A stretch of DNA of 64,000 nt, from NCBI GenBank assembly GCA_017591395.1, contig WEDG01002049.1, forward strand, positions 99,063-163,062, written 5' to 3'. Within the stretch, counting starts at the first letter, position 1, and every line of letters begins with the position of its first letter. The notes beneath the pieces are model-generated. The model worked only from the letters and a program-made list of their open reading frames with translations. It made no database searches and was not told where the DNA came from. This document shows, piece by piece, positions 13,336 through 24,319 of this stretch. A program made the position numbers and the translations under genes. The stretch comes from Schistocephalus solidus (Eukaryota > Platyhelminthes > Cestoda > Diphyllobothriidea > Diphyllobothriidae).

Positions 13336-14574
13336 GCCTTGCGTTTAGAGGTTCATTCTATAATAAGCGACTGCCTGAGTGGATAAACATACACATCCAT
13401 ATCAACTAGTCAAGGACTAATTAGCTGAGGATAATTGCAGTGAAAAACAGGCCTACCAAAGTGCACGAATCGGCACTGATGTTATAGTGACACGGAATAA
13501 ATATTTTCGCCTTTTATGGCCCGCGGGGCCTATGGTATGTATTTTATTCAGTAGTTTGACATTCATACCGGTTTGTGGAACAATAAATCAAATAAGTTCA
13601 TAAAGACGGTTTTCCACGCCTTCACTTCCTACACCAGGTCAATCGGAGATTTTGCGAAGCATACGCACTTTCGTTCGTACTCAGGATTAAGACTAGTACA
13701 GTTTACCGCAGAGGTAGGGGTACTGCTCACACAACTAAGTGCAGCAAAATTATCCAGAAAAAATTCCCCAAAAGTCACTTTTCTGGCTTTTATGGATTCA
13801 ATTGATCTGTTGAACGTCTTACTGCGACCAAGCTTAACTCTTATCCACGCTAACATCGTTTCTCGTAGAAAAACTGTTGAATATTCTTTTGCCTGTCGTC
13901 ACTCGCGCATTCAATGTTCTGTTTTGTCAATTTGGTGAGTGACCGAAGAGACGGAGGCGAATCGGGCCCCGTAAAACCATTCCTCAGCCCGATGTTCCTG
14001 GTGTTTACTTAGAGCTCTGTTGAGAAGCAGGTGACACGTAGCTGGAACAATAACTTTTCAGATCAGTGTCTAAAATTCAGGTTCCAGGTGCATTTACACG
14101 TGAATCGGAGGCAGTCATACTTGTAAACCGATTTTGCTCGCCGACAGGGTGGGGGAGGGAGTTTAGCGAGATGGTTTCCCCTCTCCCCGGCGAACGAAAA
14201 CATTTTTTTGCGAAAAACTACAAACTTCCTGCGTCCAGGCGTGTACCCGTTAGAGGTAAAACGATAATAGGACGTTGACATGACCTGTCCGTGTACTTAC
14301 TGCCCTGAAATGTCAACAGAAGTCTTACCTGTCCAACAGGTATGTCTGGCAGTAGATAGGATAAACTACCAAGGCCGTCGTTCTCGTGAGAGAATGCAGT
14401 AAGCAAACTCCGGACGGTGGATTTGTTTGTGGAACGAAGAACTCGGTCTCTTGTACAGATCTGCATGTACAATGCAGGCGAATCCGCTAAGAATTTGATG
14501 GTCGTATTCGCCGGGGCCGCAAGAATTTTGCCATTTGACTAGATCGCTCACAGGCATGAACTTGAAGTTTGCAG
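13336..14574. other. No gene recognised
   Basis: The open frame at 13573-13938 (+, 121 codons) is overlapped by a 75-codon frame on the other strand, and shows no domain or paralogue. Nothing else stands out. Confidence 0.35.
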
Positions 14575-14680
14575 CATTTAATATATGCGACTTATCGTAG
14601 CTCATTTGTGTAGACCGTCGTGGTTTCAAATCCCACCGAGGCCACCGAGTTTTTCACAACTGGGTCAATGTCAAGACAAC
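14575..14680 (+). repeat. tRNA-like SINE, family 2, truncated head
   Basis: A degraded 'cgtagctcat' A box is followed by gtggtttcaaatcccacc (B box) and the 'ggccaccgagtttttcacaa' body shared with the copy at 13225-13335. Confidence 0.55.
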
Positions 14681-14824
14681 ACAATCTGGTGACCTTGTCA
14701 AGCACTCGGACACCGACCGAACAATATGCGTCGATGAATCCAAGTAAGTTATGTCAAGCTACTTGAGCTAAATAAGTAGGCATTTATAGCACCAAAGTGC
14801 CAAAAGCGTATCCGTGAGAGTTAA

Positions 14825-14842
14825 ATATATATATATATATAT
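14825..14842 (+). repeat. (AT)n microsatellite
   Basis: Nine AT dinucleotides within an AT-rich stretch. Confidence 0.9.
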
Positions 14843-15049
14843 TTTGTATATATCGAAAGTTAGATGCCTTACAAAAAAATTATACCTTACAGATAAGACA
14901 TGAAAAAATGAACAATAATGCCTCCAAGAGTCTAAGATTTGGGGTCTTCCATTCGCCTCTTGTGATGGACATAATATGATAAAAATTAAGACGAAGATTG
15001 ATTTAATAAGGAAGGCTTAAAACAATGTCATGCAGTAGAATAAAAGTTT

Positions 15050-15640
15050 TTGCATGATTTGAGCAGTATATTTTGCAGCATATTCGACTTGGCTGTCACT
15101 AATGCGCAAGATAAAGTCCAGCATTTCAATTAAATTAGCACCTATAACATTCACATTTACTGAGATATGATGTACTGCCCCCAGATATGCTACTGTATAG
15201 AAATAGATCTTGAAATTATTAAAAAGTATCCATGGAATCAACATGGATATCTATTGAGTTAATTTTAAATAGCCGTACCTGTCTGGCCTCCCAAAAATAC
15301 AATCTCTCAAAATGTTAACCTAAATTCTTTGTCTAATAGGAAAAATTACTTTAAAATTGAGTATCACGCGAACTTAACCGAGTGCTTTTAAGACACGTGA
15401 GGATGCAAGCTTTTTAATGAACCTATTTTCGGCTGCCTACGAAATGTGAACTCTGTAAAAAGAAAGATTAATTGGATATTATACACTTTTAAATATACTT
15501 TCATCGTCCGTATTAAAACAGATCTATTTTATGGCAAACATGCAAAAAAATATTCCTTCATGTGGTCATTAGTTTAAAAATCACGTATTCTACAGATTTA
15601 CTACGCGAGGAAAAGGCATCTCTTGGCTGTAAAAATTTTT
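15050..15640 (+). repeat. AT-rich interspersed repeat, related to 50270-50800
   Basis: Shared blocks include cagtatattttgcagcat...gacttggct (15062 and 50741), 'aataattactttaaa/ttacttt' and 'aatatactttcat..' with nearby acagac/gatctattttat (15490 and 50370). The 'gaaaaggca' block at 15608 matches 50461. The first block precedes the others here but follows them at 50 kb, so the copies are permuted or rearranged. No coding frame. Confidence 0.5.
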
Positions 15641-15645
15641 TCAAA

Positions 15646-15930
15646 TTACTGAAAATACTGAGCCTGGTCTGCCACTTTTACGTTTAGGGTTTGCAGCCCC
15701 TTCCACCTCTGGCGCCAACGCCGCGCGCGAGACCGCTTGATCACAGTTCTCGAACTCCCTCTGGGACAACCAACCACTGGCACCCAAATCTGCGATCGGC
15801 CAATCAACTGATCAAGTAGCCTGTGACTCACTTTCACATGACACTTATTCACATACGCCCACGTTACCCTAGCGAACAGACGCGTGCGAAGGCCCAGAAC
15901 TTGTCGCGCGTTGGAGCTGCTGACCACCAC
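15646..15930 (-). CDS. Unidentified open frame (94 codons)
   Basis: A basic, arginine-rich frame with a stretch reading QIWVPVVGCPRGSSRTVIK, without a recognised domain. It has higher GC than the AT-rich repeat flanking it on the left. It lies next to a repeat boundary and could be a remnant of a mobile element's protein or a chance frame. I see no splice-supported exons beside it. Confidence 0.2.
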   Translation of the reverse strand: MVVSSSNARQVLGLRTRLFARVTWAYVNKCHVKVSHRLLDQLIGRSQIWVPVVGCPRGSSRTVIKRSRARRWRQRWKGLQTLNVKVADQAQYFQ

Positions 15931-16914
15931 TGAGTGTTTGTATAGAATATGCTATATCTACTCGTGCCTTACCCCTTCTCCGTAGAGAGCTTTTGGATAT
16001 CACCCGTGTTTTATAGAAATAACTTTCTACTTATTTCGTTACAGTAGGAATTGTTCGGTTCACTACTTCATAAGGGCGTTTATCTTCGGCCATTTTCGTA
16101 CTAGCCATAGGACGCTTGTTTAACGGTTCTAAAGCTTTTGCTTTGGACATCGTCACCATATAACGGGTTATTTTCGGTTCTCTTGCTTCAAGCATGTATA
16201 AAGGCACCAAAAAACTTTTGCTTTTTGCTTTTACGGTTGTTTCGTTTCCAACTTCTGTCGGTGGTTTTTTATTTTTTACTGAATTCTTTCGTTGGCATGG
16301 AATTGCTTCGGATAAATAAAGCCTTTTTGTTGCATTATTCACATACCACTTCTTAGCTTTTACTATTATTTGCTTGCATACTCCTCATAAATTCTTACAT
16401 TTTTATGATTGCTTTAATTAGTTGCATAAGGCTTTCGGAAACAAAAATATTCTTTACTAAAAAACCCTCATATGTATGATCCACACATGAACATATCGTT
16501 TTCTTTTTTCTTACATTACACATTTTCATGTCTGTCAACGCTATTTTCTAGAAAATTCGATATCTAATCGATATACAATCGCCAGATTAGCTTTTTTATT
16601 TTTTTACTCATTACGCTTTTTTGTTGCCATATTATCCTTGTATATAAAATTTCGAATAAAATTAATTATTTTTCATATTATTTTTTTAGAAATTTTATAT
16701 TACCCGCTGCAATGATCCACCATAAAACCCCTAGTACCTCTATTAAACCCCTAGTACACTATGCTGGGGTTTCTGTTTTCCTCGGTGATTCTTCAACCGA
16801 TACGCTTGTGTTTTATTGCCACCTAAATAGGACACGGGAATGAGAAGCGCCCACAATGTATGCGGCTTTGCATTAACATTCCGGGGAAATTAGGTTACGT
16901 ATGAAGGTGAAGCT
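15931..16914. other. AT-rich stretch, nothing recognised
   Basis: Overlapping frames at 16031-16356 on both strands have no motif. At about 16715-16755 the phrase 'aaacccctagtac' is repeated twice within 30 bp. Confidence 0.35.
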
Positions 16915-17030
16915 TAAAGTTAAGATTAGGGTTAGGTTTAAGGTTGGATTAAGCGTCAAAGTTAGGGTAAGGTTCAGGATTAGTCTAAGGGTTAAGGTTT
17001 GAGTTCCTTTTAACTAAAGGGTTGAGGTTT
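16915..17030 (+). repeat. Degenerate TTAGGG-like tract
   Basis: It carries many imperfect gttagggt/gttaagg/taagggtt units without strict periodicity. TTAGGG is the usual animal and flatworm telomere repeat. Here the units are too diverged to be a functional telomere and look like an interstitial relic or a GT-rich simple repeat. A second, shorter tract is at 35862-35935. Confidence 0.6.
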
Positions 17031-17744
17031 AGGGAAGGGCAGAGACTAAGATCAAGGCTACAATTAAGTGTTACGCTAGCATTAAAGCATGGAAATTTTT
17101 ACCCTTCCTGAATTTTATCGCAAGGCCACTTATTTCCAATGGGTGAGGCGGCTTCCATTTTCGTGTCTTGTTTAGGCGACCATACAAGACAACCCTATCC
17201 CCTTCTCTTCCAAGATGTAACTGGACGTGATGATTATAGTGCTCCGAGTACGAAATCTGCCCAGTAGTCTACAGGTTTAAATTCTATAAGTAAATCAAAG
17301 TTCTATGATGTATACAATCCAGATGTCAAAAAATATTTCCCGTTTATTAAAAGGCCTAAAAACGTCCATAATAACTTTAGACATTTTCCGTGCTGTTTAT
17401 TATTTTAATCTAGGATCATAAGGACTCTCTAAAATGCTGGCAGGTTAAAGGACCCCTTGTACTAAGGAACTTGCAAGCTGGTGTATATCTTTCTAGTATA
17501 TTTAGCAGAATTTGCGTGACCTCCTTAGTTTTAGCGTCGCTCTTCATAAGCCAGACTGTAACAACATTGCTAAGACGCAAATGAAGATAGTTCCCACCAG
17601 AAACCTTTCAAAGGAAGATGCAAAGTAACCGAGAGATTAAACGTGATGGTCGGCTGATCCACAGGGTAGATCCTAAAGAACTTTTTTCCGATCATGTGCC
17701 AGATTCAGCCCTTTTTCTACAATGGCCCGAAATAAGTAAAAATT
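17031..17744. other. No gene recognised
   Basis: No exon, repeat or RNA gene seen. The right end leads into a block shared with 35.7 kb. Confidence 0.35.
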
Positions 17745-17960
17745 AAAAAAAACACAAAAATAGTTAAGAAAATGCCCTAGGCCCTTAACAGATGGTCACA
17801 CAGAAATAAAGCTACAAACAGGCTGGTAGTATTATGGACAAAAGCATGGGACACTGGAATCAGGATTTCGGTCCTATTTACCGTCGGTACGTAGCCGTAC
17901 TTACCCCTGAGATTTGAATTCTAGTTGATTTGGAAGTGGTAAACCCAAGTTAAACATCGG
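17745..17960 (-). repeat. Interspersed repeat fragments
   Basis: 17745-17825 matches 35700-35780 (aaaatagtta.gaaaatg, then tcacacagaaa). 17865-17960 on the minus strand matches the pair of direct repeats at 28863-29117 and 29575-29806, sharing a 'cctatttacc' to 'cccaagttaaac' order. Class unknown. Confidence 0.45.
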
Positions 17961-18359
17961 ACAGTTTAATAAGACTCTAGATAAAGAATGACTCCAGGCG
18001 GGCCACCAAGCAGACTAGATCTCAACCGTATAGAAGGGCAAACGAACTAGAAAGTATTATACACATGGTAAACGCTCGATACAAGGGCACGCGAGTATTC
18101 CCATTAAAAGATTCAAAAGACGATTTGGCGTGCAGACACACTGCTTTCGATAACGTTTCTTCAGGCCAGTACAATTATAGGGACCGTTGGAACGTAGCAG
18201 AACTTGAAAACATCAAATCTATAATGTTAGTCCGTTTGTGTGGGTTATGTGAGAGGTATGCATAGGGTAAGGACGATAGGAAACAGTTTGTAAGTGGCAG
18301 TGAGCGTTTGGTAGAACCGTTCTAGGTGAAGGGGAGGACAGAGATGGCTCGTAGGAATG

Positions 18360-18600
18360 CATGCAGTTAAGCCACCGTTGGCTAAGCTAAGCGTGGAGCT
18401 TGTACGAGGTTCCTTTGGGCACACAAGACCGGCTTCTTCAATCTAATGGCAGTCGCTTCTGCTGCTGCTAGTAGATGTTGACTCAGTGGCTTGGGGTCGT
18501 TTGGTGCGACCTTATTAATTACTCGGATAGCTTTACTGGGGTCCATAATATGCCCAGAATCAACCATGTGTGCGAGAATAGTACTGGTTATGCTCTTCAT
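18360..18600 (-). pseudogene. Inverted copy of the PLE GIY-YIG C-terminus
   Basis: The minus-strand frame reads ILAHMVDSG, then VAPNDPKPLSQHLLAAAEAT, then LVQAPRLA. This parallels the plus-strand endonuclease end at 19200-19400 almost residue for residue. It is the coding part of the left inverted arm. Confidence 0.75.
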
Positions 18601-18609
18601 TTCTCCTTT

Positions 18610-19418
18610 TCTCAGCCATGCTAGGAGATTATCCGACGGTAGCGTCCGCAGGAGCGTTTATCGAAAGAAAACCTGGTCTGGGCAATATATGAACTTTGAG
18701 AGTTTCATAACTCTCCAACAGAAATGTAATCTAGTGCGTTGCTTGGCGCAAAGGGCTAGAATAATTTGCTTGGCAGATACTATTGAGGAGGAGCTTGGAA
18801 AGATCCAGAGCCTACTTCGAGAGAACGGGTACCCTAAACGGTTTATTACAATGCCTATTGTCGCGAGACCGGTGAAACCTGCCAAGGTTACTGTAGAAAA
18901 GCAAACTCAAAGTGCCCCTTCAAGGGGATGTGGCTAGTGAACGCCTGAAAAGATGCCTAAACCAAGCCGTTACGCAAACGTTCCCAGCAGAGGGACTTCA
19001 GATAGTGTTCTCGATAAACCCTCTTTTATGAGGCGAAGGTAAGGATAGGTTGCCGGCTCAGATCACCTCCGTGTGCATTTACTCATTTAATTGCCCCCGT
19101 TGAGCAGGTTATATTGGTCGCACGAGTCGGCACCTATCCAAAAGAATAAGAGAACACCTCCCAGCATGGCTGAGCAAAGGGGAAGTCAAGAGCATAAAAA
19201 GTGCCATCCTTGCACACATTGTTGACTCCGGGCGTAGTGTGGGCCCCAGCGAAGCTAGCCGTGTAGTTTATAAGGTCGCACCAAATGACTCCAAGCCATT
19301 GGGTCAATGTCTACTAGCAGCAGCAGAAGCGACTGCCATAATGTTGGAGAAGCCGGTATTGTGCGCACAAAAGAACCTCGTACAAGCTCCGCGCATAGCT
19401 TGGCCAACGGTCACTTAA
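18610..19418 (+). pseudogene. PLE reverse-transcriptase C-terminus plus GIY-YIG endonuclease, broken
   Basis: The plus-strand frame includes EEELGKIQSLLRENGYPKRF (18786-18845), the thumb-type motif that follows the RT core in PLEs. After frame changes, 19070-19418 reads CIYSFNCP, then AGYIGRTSRHLSKRIREHL, then ILAHIVDSG, and ends LVQAPRIAWPTVT with a stop. GYIG, the Arg helix and the His of IREHL are present. A stop lies between CP and AGY where the related copy has CSCG. The RT core (palm) is absent, so the piece is 5'-truncated and dead. Confidence 0.75.
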
Positions 19419-19689
19419 CTGCATACATTCCCATGCGCCATCTCTTTCCTCTCCTTCCCCTAGAACGGTTCTAAAAAATGCTCACTGCCTCCTAACAAAC
19501 TATTTCTTATCATCCTTCCCCTCTGCAAACCTCTTACATAACAAACTTACACAAACAGACGGACGGACATTATCGGTTTCATGTTTTCAAGTTCTGCTAC
19601 TTTCCAACGTTCCCTATAACTGTACTAGCCTGAAGAGAAGTTAGCGAAAGCAGCGCGTATGCTCGCCAAATCATATCTAGAACGTGGAT

Positions 19690-19805
19690 AGTTGAAATGA
19701 GCCGAGCAGCGACCAAGTGCCTACGCACGAGCGTTGATACTGCGTAAAAAGCGTCAAAGGCGGAAACTGAACTAAAAATTTGAATGCTTCGAAAGTCACA
19801 AAGGG
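19690..19805 (+). repeat. Kelch-locus 5' flank block (distal)
   Basis: Matches 39580-39690 in order (cgagaagcgaccaa.tgcct, then aactgaacta.a.aattcgaatgctt, then gaaagtcacaaa). It marks the upstream end of the duplicated kelch unit and is separated from the proximal flank by an inserted repeat. Confidence 0.6.
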
Positions 19806-19899
19806 TAAAACCTCTAAATTAACTTCGGAAGATTTATCAAAACATGCATGAAAGATTGCAAATAAAAGTGTTTAAGGATTCCCTGCGCTTAAGCCTATT

Positions 19900-20394
19900 T
19901 TGGAGGCTTTAATGAGCCCCAGTCTTTGTGCTAGCCCACAAAACGTCAGTTCGTCTTATTCCGACGATGTCCACCGTATGCTACACAGATTGGTGATACA
20001 GGGACGGTGGCTTGTGCTCAACTTAGTTTTAAGTGATAGTAGACTTGCACTGCATCTACCGCACTCTCTCTTTCCTTACACGCCTGTGCCCGGTGTCAAG
20101 ATATGGTCAAGAAGACCGGAGGCGGGGTCGGGCGCAGTTGAATCATATCCCACCGTAGCCATAAATGGCAACAGTGGGTGGTGCGGCATGAGCCTGCATC
20201 TACGCGTGCCCATTTTGGGCACGTGTGGTCCCCCAGATTCGGCATTTGTTATGGGACCTCATTCCAGTTAAGAATAACGCCTGCCGCACCCCTCTTGTTG
20301 GTCCAGCGCATCTACTGCACTGCCCGTTTAGGAGGGACTAGCCCACACTAACTGTCACTATCGCAGGCCGTAGTTGAAGGCAAATGCACTTGGC
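19900..20394 (+). repeat. ~370-bp repeat copy inserted in the kelch A 5' flank
   Basis: The blocks match the tandem units at 22.2-22.8 kb: a tccgacgatgtccac block, gtgatagtagacttgc, 'gtcaag...aagaccggaggcgg', and 'ttgttatggga...cgcatctac'. The equivalent place in copy B's flank (39690-39770) lacks it, so this is an insertion. The 123-codon open frame here belongs to the repeat. Confidence 0.65.
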
Positions 20395-20690
20395 ACAGGC
20401 ATTCGATTTTGATTGGTTAACTGATCATCAGTCATCGACGCTTCCAGGAGTGCACGTGACGTCAGCCCTTCAGTCTAGCTGCCAACGCAACACTCATTCG
20501 TGAACAAGTAAACTGCGCGCGCAGCATATTTTTATTTCATTGGCGGGTTTCCAATGGCTTACTTGTTAATTCATCCAGAGGCAGCACGAAACCTAGGGGA
20601 TGGCAGCCCTGCGTTTCACCATAATCACGGTAACTATGTAGTTCGCTTGCCTGCGCGTCTAAGAGCGTTTCTTCTTAATCAGCGGTTGTC
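20395..20690 (+). promoter_or_regulatory. Kelch copy A proximal 5' flank (candidate promoter)
   Basis: Sequence just upstream of exon 1 is conserved at 39760-39995, 50895-51220 and, in part, 56640-56730. Shared blocks are a gattggttaac..atcagtcatc box, a cttc.cgtgtgcacgtgac box, and tttcattggcgggtttcca, which contains an ATTGG CCAAT-type motif. Conservation across copies while other intergenic DNA is unalignable suggests a promoter or 5' UTR; duplication age alone could also explain it. No clear TATA box is visible. Confidence 0.45.
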
Positions 20691-21523
20691 TTGGAGAAGA
20701 CGGCTTCGGGCGCAAAGATGTCCTCTGATGAGGTAAGTACTGTTTACGTTTCAATAAAGTCTCTAGGGTGAAGATAAAATTGTCGTGTTGGGCCAAAGTG
20801 AGCAAGGAGAAAATTGGTATATGCGCACTTACAACCCCGACTGCGATGATAATGAAACTTTAGGAAACATGAAACACAGTTTTCGCACAGCCATCGTGGC
20901 TCACAAGGGTAGGCATTATGTTTTTTTGCGTTTTATTTGAAAATTTTAAGATATTCAGTCCAAAAGGCAGGCGTTTGCTTGTACGTGGCAGTAAGTTATC
21001 GATACATGCAAACTAACCTGCAGGCGGCCAAGAACACGAAATGAGGTCTATCGCCGCAATATGAGAATTATGGGCTTGTCCTTTCGAATTAATACTCACG
21101 GCTCCCGGTGGGGCCTCGTAGCTCAGTTGGCTAGAGCGTTGGCTGTACAAAAGCCGTCCTCTTGCTGGCGTGGGCTCGAACCCCAACGAAACATACAAAT
21201 CTAATGAATTAATTTAAAAGACAGAGGTTGTACTTTTAGCTTCTATGCTCTATTTTTCCCCTCCTCTTTCCCGAAACTAACACAGCAAGCCTGTTCGCAA
21301 TCGGGGGAAGGTTCAAAGATGAATACTGCTCGACGCGCGTGGAGGAGTTCAACGTGAAAAACCGTCAGTGGAAGTCGAGAGCATCGCTTTTGACTGGACG
21401 TGACAACCATGCGGCTGTTTTCGTCAAGATCGGTGAACAGGATTTCATTCTGGTGTGTGGCGGATGGAATAAAAAGGACGAGGAACTGCGCTCCTGTGAA
21501 TTATTCGTACCCCAAGAGGACAG
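20691..21523 (+). CDS. Kelch copy A exons 1-3 (5' coding block, intact)
   Basis: The first exon ends SSDE and splices at gag|gtaagt. The second (142 bp, after ctctag) reads EDKIVVLG, then ENWYMRTYNPDCDD, and ends at caagg|gtaggc. The third (238 bp, after acacag) reads LFAIGGRFKDEYCSTRVEEF, then GRDNHAAVFVKIGEQDFIL, then VCGGWNKKDEELRSCELF, and ends at gacag|gtatgt. All three are open in one continuous frame. A tRNA-like SINE head sits in the intron at 21113-21190. Confidence 0.75.
21110..21190 (+). repeat. tRNA-like SINE head, family 2
   Basis: Reads gcctcgtagctcagttgg (A box), then tagagcgttggctgtaca, and gcgtgggctcgaaccccaac (B box). The anticodon stem would present a loop GTACAAA that fits no standard isoacceptor well, and the acceptor stem does not pair. 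I call it SINE-derived rather than a tRNA gene. Confidence 0.55.
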
Positions 21524-21939
21524 GTATGTAGGCCAAAGGCCAATTAACACGATAACGTTTCATTAAATCCTTCATAACGAGCCCGAATTGAGTGGCTTTT
21601 AATTATTTTTGTCTACAATCAGAGACCAAGGGTACTCCAAGTACGCTAAGATAATTTCCCACTGGGTACAATAGGGAACTCGCGCAGCCAAGAATTTCAC
21701 TCGCATATTTCCCAACTGTTAACTGCCCGAGTCCTGCTCGACAGTTTGCGAAATAAGTAGTATTCCATGCTACATATCGATCCTTCTAGAAACTGATTTT
21801 CTGGTTGAGGGCACGATCAGCTCAATGCTTCTGGAATGATCCTGAGGTTGTTAAAATTGAGTCAGAGGATGTGCGATTCAGTAAGTGAACATTACAATAG
21901 CACTGATTACAAACTCTTCGCTTTCGGTGGGGTTGATAA

Positions 21940-22920
21940 CTTTTGGGGGTCGACCGTGCCATCTTTTGGCGATGCCCACTACCTACGACAAGTGGAATGG
22001 AGACCGTACCGGGGTTCCATGCACAAAACGGTGGTGATTATAATTCACTGGCCACCACACCTCCCATGTTCGGCAGTTGTTATGGGAGCGGAACCCAATG
22101 AACGCATGCCATGACCTGATGTGGCCCCCGTTTTGGTCCAACGCATCTACCACGTGGCCTGTTTAGGGAATAACACGACAGTTCGACTGTCGTAGTCCGA
22201 CGATGTCCACTGTATGCTCCATGGGATAAGTGAAGCAGGGACGGTGACTTGCGCGTGATTTAGTTTAAAGTGATAGTAGACTTGCGCTGCATCTACTGCA
22301 CTCTCTCCTCCTCCCCCACCTGAGCCCGGTGTCAAGACAGAGTCAAGAAGACCGGAGGCGGGAGAGGACGCAGGTGACTGGCGCGACTGGGTCCCCTAAG
22401 TCCTAGCCGCCCCTAGGCGTGCCATCACACCTCCATGTTCGGCATTTGTTATGGGAGCGGAACCCAATGAATGCCTGCCGTGCCCTGATGTGGCCCCCGT
22501 GTTGGTCCAACGCATCTACCACGTGGCCCGTTTAGGGGGCCAACACACACGACAGTTCGACCGTCGAAGTCCGACGATGTCCACTGTATGCTCCATGGGA
22601 TAAGTGGAGCAGGGACGGTGACTTGCGCGTGATTTAGTTTAAAGTGATAGTAGACTTGCGCTGCATCTACCGCACTCTCTCCACCTCCCCCACCTGAGCC
22701 CGGTGTCAAGACAGAGTCAAGAAGACCGGAGGCGGGAGAGGACGCAGGTGGCTGGCGCGACTGGGTCCCCTAAGTCCTAGCCGCCCCTAGGCGTGCCACC
22801 ACACCTCCATGTTCGGCATTTGTTATGGGAGCGGAACCCAATGAACGCCTGCCGTGCCCTGATGTGGCCCCCGTGTTGGTCCAACGCATCTACCACGTGG
22901 CCCGTTAAGGGGGCCAAAAC
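21940..22920 (+). repeat. Tandem ~370-bp repeat in kelch A intron 2
   Basis: The landmark tatgggagcggaacccaatg starts at 22081, 22450 and 22824, giving periods of 369 and 374 bp. The last two units are nearly identical, including a cgacgatgtccactgtatgc block and a gaagaccggaggcgggag block. The left part (21940-22060) also matches 40420-40510 in copy B's intron 2. Minus-strand frames with a poly-Gly run are artefacts of a cctccccc stretch. Confidence 0.85.
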
Positions 22921-23216
22921 ACATCGGTCCTTTAGCGAGTTCGTGGTTGACGAATAAGCCAGCGAGTAAACTTACCGAATCAACGGCTAGGGCTTATCCC
23001 GACAAATAGCTGACGAAACAGAAGGCGAACAGGTAGATTGACTAAAAACAAGTTTATGGGCTTAGAAATTTCATTCGTTTTGGAACAAGTATTTGAAAAA
23101 AGCTAGTTCGCCATCACAGTCTTTCTGAGCTGCGATCAGGTTTCTCACAGAATGGTGAAGGGCAACTTTGAAGCAATTGTAGTCGTAAATACTACGACAT
23201 TGTGTAAGCATTTGCC
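22921..23216. other. Intron-2 filler, nothing recognised
   Basis: Unique within the window, and without splice sites or retroelement motifs. Confidence 0.3.
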
Positions 23217-23660
23217 GTATCAGGTGCTATCCATTACAAAGGACCTTCCATTTACTTTGTCAACCGTACAATGTTGATAAGAAAAGGCTGGTCAATTTAG
23301 GTGATAAAATTTTATCCTTGAAATTAGTATCAGTACGATCCTTGAACATTTATGCATCTCTGGCGTCGATTGACAAGATCATTTATACCTTATCGATAAA
23401 AAATTCACTGGCTTGTGGTAGTAGATAGTCCATTTTTAATATCAGGTGCTTTCAATTACAAAGGACCTTCTATTTAATGGATCAAATACAAAAAAGTTAT
23501 TCGGAAACCACTGGCCGATTTTGAGATACAAAAAGTTATGCCTGAAACATTAAAAAATATCAATGTTAAAATTCGTCAGAGTATGATCCCTCAACATCTA
23601 GGCGTCTAGCAAAATCAGTTTAAACCTCGTCGATAAAACTCCTTTGGATTTGCTGATATG
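23217..23660 (+). repeat. Two imperfect tandem units (~225 bp)
   Basis: Units begin at 23220 and 23443 with atcaggtgct.tc.attacaaaggacctt and contain a 'gta.gatcc.t.aacat' block later. The second unit is followed by a 68-codon open frame (23658-23864) with no recognised motif. Confidence 0.6.
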
Positions 23661-24319
23661 AAATATTTGAATCTAGCTTCCACCGGACTTTTGTTTATAA
23701 AGGTTTTATTAATTAAAAAGTGTTCGGATTCTCGAAAACATAATAGGCAGTGGGTGAAAGATCGGGAAAATATGAAGGACGTCATTGGGTTTCTGCCGTG
23801 TCATCCTGGCGACGTGCGACTATGCGTTGACGTGGATGAGAATTGGACCACATGGATTCAGTAGTAAAGACCTCACTTTCCTGCGGTGCACATGGATTTC
23901 TTCGAGTTAATTGCGGTAAACTTCTGCTGTGATGCTCTTATTAGCTTCTAGAAAGCTCTTCTTGCTAAAAATCATCACAAAACTGTTAGCATAATGATCT
24001 GCTGATGTCATTTCCGATTCGGGAAATATTTTGGTGCTTCGTCACAATCAAGCCACTGCCCTGATGGTCACAGTCCAATACTCCATCAAGAAATGGAGCA
24101 TTATGGTTTTGTAGTGATAGCTTCGAACGCAGTTCAAAGTTCTGAACACTTTGATTTTCACTGGGCTCCTATTGGACTCGCTTCTCGAGATTTTTCCACC
24201 TTATCAACTTGCATCAAATAGTCGAACATCTTTGCAATACTGACATCAGGTGACGTAGACGCGTCTTGGACATTTTTAAGTAGGTTTTATTCAAAAATTA
24301 CGTTCAAAAGTTAAGATGT

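Larger units (their letters stand above)
18110..19675 (+). mobile_element. Penelope-like element end with long inverted arms
   Basis: 18110-18630 is the reverse complement of 19158-19675 (about 510-bp imperfect arms), flanking a unique centre. The right arm plus centre encode, on the plus strand, the C-terminal part of a PLE protein. The left arm is an inverted partial copy of its 3' end. PLEs are known for such pseudo-LTR arrangements, with partial copies upstream in direct or inverted order, so the structure fits one insertion rather than two. Both arms end in a gaagaaacgtta/gaagagaagtta block that looks like the family's 3' tail. Confidence 0.75.

Noticed and set aside
13573..13938. 121-codon open frame (+)
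   Set aside because: No domain or splice support; opposing frame of similar quality.
21110..21190. Possible tRNA gene
   Set aside because: A and B boxes are present but the anticodon loop and acceptor stem do not fit an isoacceptor, and it resembles the SINE at 13.3 kb.
22147..22709. Two minus frames with a poly-Gly stretch
   Set aside because: They are the same frame in two units of a tandem repeat, with the Gly run coming from a cctccccc tract. No evidence of a protein.
22081..22920. CRISPR-like or spacer-repeat array
   Set aside because: Units are about 370 bp and contiguous with no spacers, and the context is eukaryotic.
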